DNA of 64,000 bases, taken from contig JBGAGV010000005.1 in NCBI GenBank assembly GCA_044226525.1, positions 1 through 64,000 on the forward strand. The letters run 5' to 3'. The notes under the pieces were generated by a model that did no database searches, was not told the DNA's origin, and saw only the letters and a list, made by a program, of their open reading frames with translations. Of this stretch, positions 61,387 to 64,000 are shown in pieces. This stretch comes from VFJQ01 sp044226525 (GTDB lineage Bacteria; Verrucomicrobiota; Verrucomicrobiia; Chthoniobacterales; Chthoniobacteraceae). Both the position numbers and the translations under genes were made by a program. How positions within the stretch are numbered: position 1 is the first letter of the stretch; each line of letters begins with the position of its first letter.

Positions 61387-62083
61387 GGTCCGTGGAACGT
61401 TGCTGACACCGATCGCTGACGACGCATCACGGGTGGCGTTGTCCGCCGATCTCGACACCTCGCTGCCATCGCTCGCCGGCTATCACGTCGTCAGAGACGC
61501 CGCGCAGCTGCCCGCCATCTCGGACGGCCATCTGTACAACTACCTGCTCGCCGGTAACGGCCTGTTCCTGCACGCGCAGCGGCGCGAACTGACCGTCCTG
61601 CTGCGGATCGCGCCGGCCCAGGTGCGCGGCCTGCCGGCGCTGCGCTCGCGGCTGCGCGTGCGCTTTCCCCTCGTGCCCGCGCACCTGGTGCGCGAGATGG
61701 TGCGGGTCGCGGCTGACGCGGCGCGGGATCGCAGCGGCGGCCTGGAGGTGTTGCTGTATCTCACCTTCCAGGAGGGTCGCTGGCAACTGACGCGGCCCCC
61801 TCAGGAACAGACACTGAGCAACGTGCAACTGGCGCCGGACGCGGATCGCGCTGCGGTCCTGGAGGCGCTGATCGACGTGCATTCGCATCCCTTCCCGCTG
61901 CGGGCCTTCTCCGGGACCGACCACGAGAGCGATCGCGGCGCGTTTCGCTTCGCGGTCCTGATCGCGGACCCGGCGGGAGTGCCCAGCTTGCACGCGCGCC
62001 TGTGCGTGTACGGCGCCTTCCTGGAGGTGCCGCCGTCGCTGCTCTTCGAGCTTCCGGACGATCTCGGAGGAACCCTGCCATGA
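61364..62083 (+). CDS. PRTRC protein A (JAMM/MPN metalloprotease domain)
   Basis: This 239-residue protein ends in a JAMM domain with an exact HxH-x7-SxxD: His173, His175, Ser183 and Asp186 in DVHSHPFPLRAFSGTD. A candidate acidic residue is Glu128 (GLEVLLYLTF). JAMM enzymes remove ubiquitin-like proteins from targets or process precursors, using zinc. The stop overlaps the ThiF gene by ATGA. It is probably an isopeptidase or maturase for the C-like protein. Confidence 0.83.
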   Translation: MSHASSTEVRGTLLTPIADDASRVALSADLDTSLPSLAGYHVVRDAAQLPAISDGHLYNYLLAGNGLFLHAQRRELTVLLRIAPAQVRGLPALRSRLRVRFPLVPAHLVREMVRVAADAARDRSGGLEVLLYLTFQEGRWQLTRPPQEQTLSNVQLAPDADRAAVLEALIDVHSHPFPLRAFSGTDHESDRGAFRFAVLIADPAGVPSLHARLCVYGAFLEVPPSLLFELPDDLGGTLP

Positions 62084-62976
62084 CCAAGAAGAAAAGAGGG
62101 GCCCCGCCGCGGTCTGCACTGCTTGAGGCCGTGGCCGCGGTGCCCGTGCGCCTGGCCCATCCCGAGGGACTGCATCTGGTGCTCGTGGGCTGCGGCGGGA
62201 CGGGCTCGTGGCTGGCGCCGGCGGTCGTGCGCCTGGCGCGGGCCTGGAGTGAGGACCTGGGCTGGTCGGTGGCCGTGTCCTTCGTGGACCCCGACGTCGT
62301 CGAGGCGCGCAATACGTTCCGCCAGAACTTCTGCGCGGCCGAGGTCGGCATCCCCAAGGCCGAGGCCTTGGCGGTGCGGTACAGCGCGGCCTGGGGCGTG
62401 CCGATCACGGCGCGGCCCACGCCCTTCAAAGCCGACATGCTGCGTGCGCCGTCGTACAGCACGACCCACATCCTGCTCGGCTGCGTGGACAACGGCGCGG
62501 CGCGAAAGAGCCTGCACGAGACCCTGGACGGACTGTCCTATCACGGCACGCCCCGAGTCTGGTGGATCGACTCGGGCAACACGCGCGCGGGCGGCCAGGT
62601 GCTGGTGGGGTCGGCACGCGAGCGCCGCGACTTGCGCCATGCCTTCGCGATCCCGGGCGTCTGCACCGCCCTCCCCTCACCGGGCTGGCAGCGCCCCGAG
62701 CTGCTCGAGACCACGCCCGAGGAAGTCGCCGGCGATGACCTGGACTGCGCGGCGCTGGCGATCCAGAACAGCCAGAGCCTGACCGTGAACCAGGTCATGG
62801 CCGCGCACATGGCCGACGTCCTCAATCGAATCGTGTCGGGCGAGCTACGCACCTATGCGCAGGCCGTGAACCTGAACGCCGGCGCTGTGTCGTCCCGCTT
62901 CATTACGCCCGAAGGCATCGCACGCCTCACTCGCAGCCGTGCGACATCGCTCGCACGCCCGATCGCCGTTCGCTGA
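62080..62976 (+). CDS. PRTRC ThiF-family E1-like enzyme
   Basis: This 298-residue adenylating enzyme has a Rossmann glycine motif GCGGTG (37-42), Asp70 (FVDPDVVEARN), Arg81-Gln82 (FRQNF), Asp137 (GCVDNG) and Cys223 (LDCAALAIQNSQSLTVN) at the site of the expected catalytic cysteine. E1/ThiF enzymes activate ubiquitin-like proteins by adenylation. There is no visible CxxC zinc knuckle. It is the last gene of the cassette before a strong hairpin. Confidence 0.88.
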   Translation: MTKKKRGAPPRSALLEAVAAVPVRLAHPEGLHLVLVGCGGTGSWLAPAVVRLARAWSEDLGWSVAVSFVDPDVVEARNTFRQNFCAAEVGIPKAEALAVRYSAAWGVPITARPTPFKADMLRAPSYSTTHILLGCVDNGAARKSLHETLDGLSYHGTPRVWWIDSGNTRAGGQVLVGSARERRDLRHAFAIPGVCTALPSPGWQRPELLETTPEEVAGDDLDCAALAIQNSQSLTVNQVMAAHMADVLNRIVSGELRTYAQAVNLNAGAVSSRFITPEGIARLTRSRATSLARPIAVR

Positions 62977-62996
62977 GCCACATCCCATCCGCGCCG

Positions 62997-63031
62997 CACG
63001 AGGCCCGCACACCAAATGTGCGGGCCTCGTG
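62997..63031 (+). terminator. Perfect 15-bp terminator-like hairpin
   Basis: CACGAGGCCCGCACA (62997-63011) pairs perfectly with TGTGCGGGCCTCGTG (63017-63031) around CCAAA, followed by TGTTTC. It ends the PRTRC operon and precedes the next gene's AGGAGGAC by only a few bases. Confidence 0.8.
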
Positions 63032-63049
63032 TGTTTCAGGAGGACACCG

Positions 63050-64000
63050 ATGACCGTGAAACGCAGTGACTATCCCATGCAACCCGGTGCGCTGGCGCTC
63101 GCCAAGAGCCTGGAGCGCGCTTGCCACCTGAATGGCTATCGCCACCAGGACGACGTGTTTGAGGATTGGGTCACGCTCTGCGAGTTGGCGCTCGCGCGGC
63201 TCAGCGACCACCTCGCCTCCACGGTGCGCACCGGCCAGATCGCCGAGGACCCGCCCGCCGTGCGCGCCGTCTTTGATCGCGTCCTCGACCCGTACAAGGG
63301 CGATCGTGTTCAGGCCTACACGATCTTCTCCGAGGCCTTTGCGGAGTTGATGCTCGCGACCTCGGATGGCGCGGCGGACTCGCCCCTATCGGCGAGCGAT
63401 CTACTCGGCGACCTCTACGTGGCCTGGGGGCGACCCAACACCGCGGCCGGCCAGTTCTTCACACCGCTGCCCGTGTGTCGCCTGATGGCCTCGGTCTCAA
63501 CTGGAAGTCTGGCCGAGACGGTGCTGGAGCGGCTCCGCGCGGCCATCGCCGCCGTACCCGGTGTCGAGTCCGGCACGCACGGCTTTGAGGACTGGCTGGC
63601 GCTCTCGCCCGACGAGCAGGCACGCATGCCGCTCTCGCGCTTCGCGCTGCGCAGCCTGGCCCCGGCGATCGAGCCCGTGCGCGTGCTCGATCCGTGTTGC
63701 GGCGCGGGCACACTGTTGCTCGCGGCCGCCGAACAGGCGCCGGCCTGGATGAGTTGGCTCGGCCTGATCGAGTACCACGGCGTGGATGTTGATTTGCTCT
63801 GCGTGCGCATGACCCGGGTCAACCTCATGCTGCACGCCATCCATCCCTGGCACGTCATCTGGGGCGATTCGCTCGGGCTGCAGACCTATACGGATCCTTC
63901 GCGCGAAGCATTGGGTCTGCCCACACCGAAGCTGACCCTTCCACCGACCGTGCCCAGCGCGTCGTCCAGCGATCCGGTTTCGTCTGAGCCGATCCCGGTG
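63050..64000 (+). CDS. N6-adenine DNA methyltransferase-like, HsdM type (partial)
   Basis: The first 317 residues are present and the gene continues past the window. WGRPNTAAGQFFTPLPVCRLM and LDPCCGAGTLLLAAAE (SAM-binding motif I) match HsdM-type N6-adenine methyltransferases, and GVDVDLLCVRMTRVNLMLHA matches motif II/III. The catalytic NPPY/NPPF is not seen by residue 317. It may lie beyond the edge or be absent. TCAGGAGGACACC precedes the ATG at 63050. Confidence 0.75.
   Translation, partial: MTVKRSDYPMQPGALALAKSLERACHLNGYRHQDDVFEDWVTLCELALARLSDHLASTVRTGQIAEDPPAVRAVFDRVLDPYKGDRVQAYTIFSEAFAELMLATSDGAADSPLSASDLLGDLYVAWGRPNTAAGQFFTPLPVCRLMASVSTGSLAETVLERLRAAIAAVPGVESGTHGFEDWLALSPDEQARMPLSRFALRSLAPAIEPVRVLDPCCGAGTLLLAAAEQAPAWMSWLGLIEYHGVDVDLLCVRMTRVNLMLHAIHPWHVIWGDSLGLQTYTDPSREALGLPTPKLTLPPTVPSASSSDPVSSEPIPV

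Noticed and set aside
58570..64000. PRTRC protein D (ParM-like)
   Set aside because: No actin-like ATPase motif is present in this window; it may lie beyond the right edge.

Overview
The window looks like high-GC chromosomal DNA of a bacterium that is probably a Chloroflexota member (Anaerolineae or Thermomicrobia-like), joined to a plasmid-like or integrative element. This assignment is inference. It rests on a TAT/lipobox substrate-binding protein with a long Thr/Pro/Ala linker, a SARP/BTAD regulator, a LacI regulator and DUF2085/DUF1573 genes beside a copper nitrite reductase. No 16S gene or other phylogenetic marker is present.

Region 1 (1-12.7 kb, all minus strand) is a fructan/oligosaccharide utilisation cluster. 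It has a LacI repressor with a near-perfect operator, a SARP-type activator, an Opp-type ABC importer (binding protein, two permeases, two ATPases), a secreted GH32 lipoprotein embedded in the operon, an aldo/keto reductase and a second, frameshifted GH32 gene.

Region 2 (12.7-21.6 kb) holds a decayed parB remnant, a squalene/phytoene synthase with a coupled upstream gene, three more aldo/keto reductases with a carboxymuconolactone decarboxylase and an AraC regulator, and the first truncated extra copy of the phytoene synthase.

Region 3 (21.6-37.5 kb) is a copper and nitrogen-oxide respiration island. It contains a cupredoxin lipoprotein, a P1B-type ATPase with a CPD motif, nirK, an OmpR-type and a NarL/NarX-type two-component system, Met-rich and zinc-ribbon small proteins, a YHS protein, a DUF2085 membrane protein, a DUF1573 protein, a PCYCGC lipoprotein and a CuA-cytochrome c fusion. 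A transposase remnant has removed the 5' part of a multicopper oxidase.

Region 4 (37.5-41.1 kb) is a scar zone. It has two more phytoene synthase fragments, one split by an intact IS607-family element (TnpA serine recombinase plus TnpB), and a LecA-like secreted protein.

Region 5 (41.1-64 kb, running off the end) is the plasmid-like element. It carries ParAB, a PIN toxin-antitoxin pair, several very small membrane peptides, an SF1 helicase, a CHC2 primase, a beta-clamp (DnaN), a NrdG-like radical SAM protein, and a Ycf46-type AAA ATPase with DUF1257- and DUF2997-like partners. These lead into a PRTRC cassette in the order E-C-F-B-A-ThiF. That cassette contains an E1-like enzyme, an E2-like protein, an exact JAMM protease motif and a candidate ubiquitin-like protein, and it is followed by an N6-adenine methyltransferase cut by the window end. 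Most genes from 46.7 kb rightward overlap by ATGA or GTGA, and five perfect hairpins (plus related ones) sit just ahead of ribosome-binding sites. This module is the most unusual part of the window.
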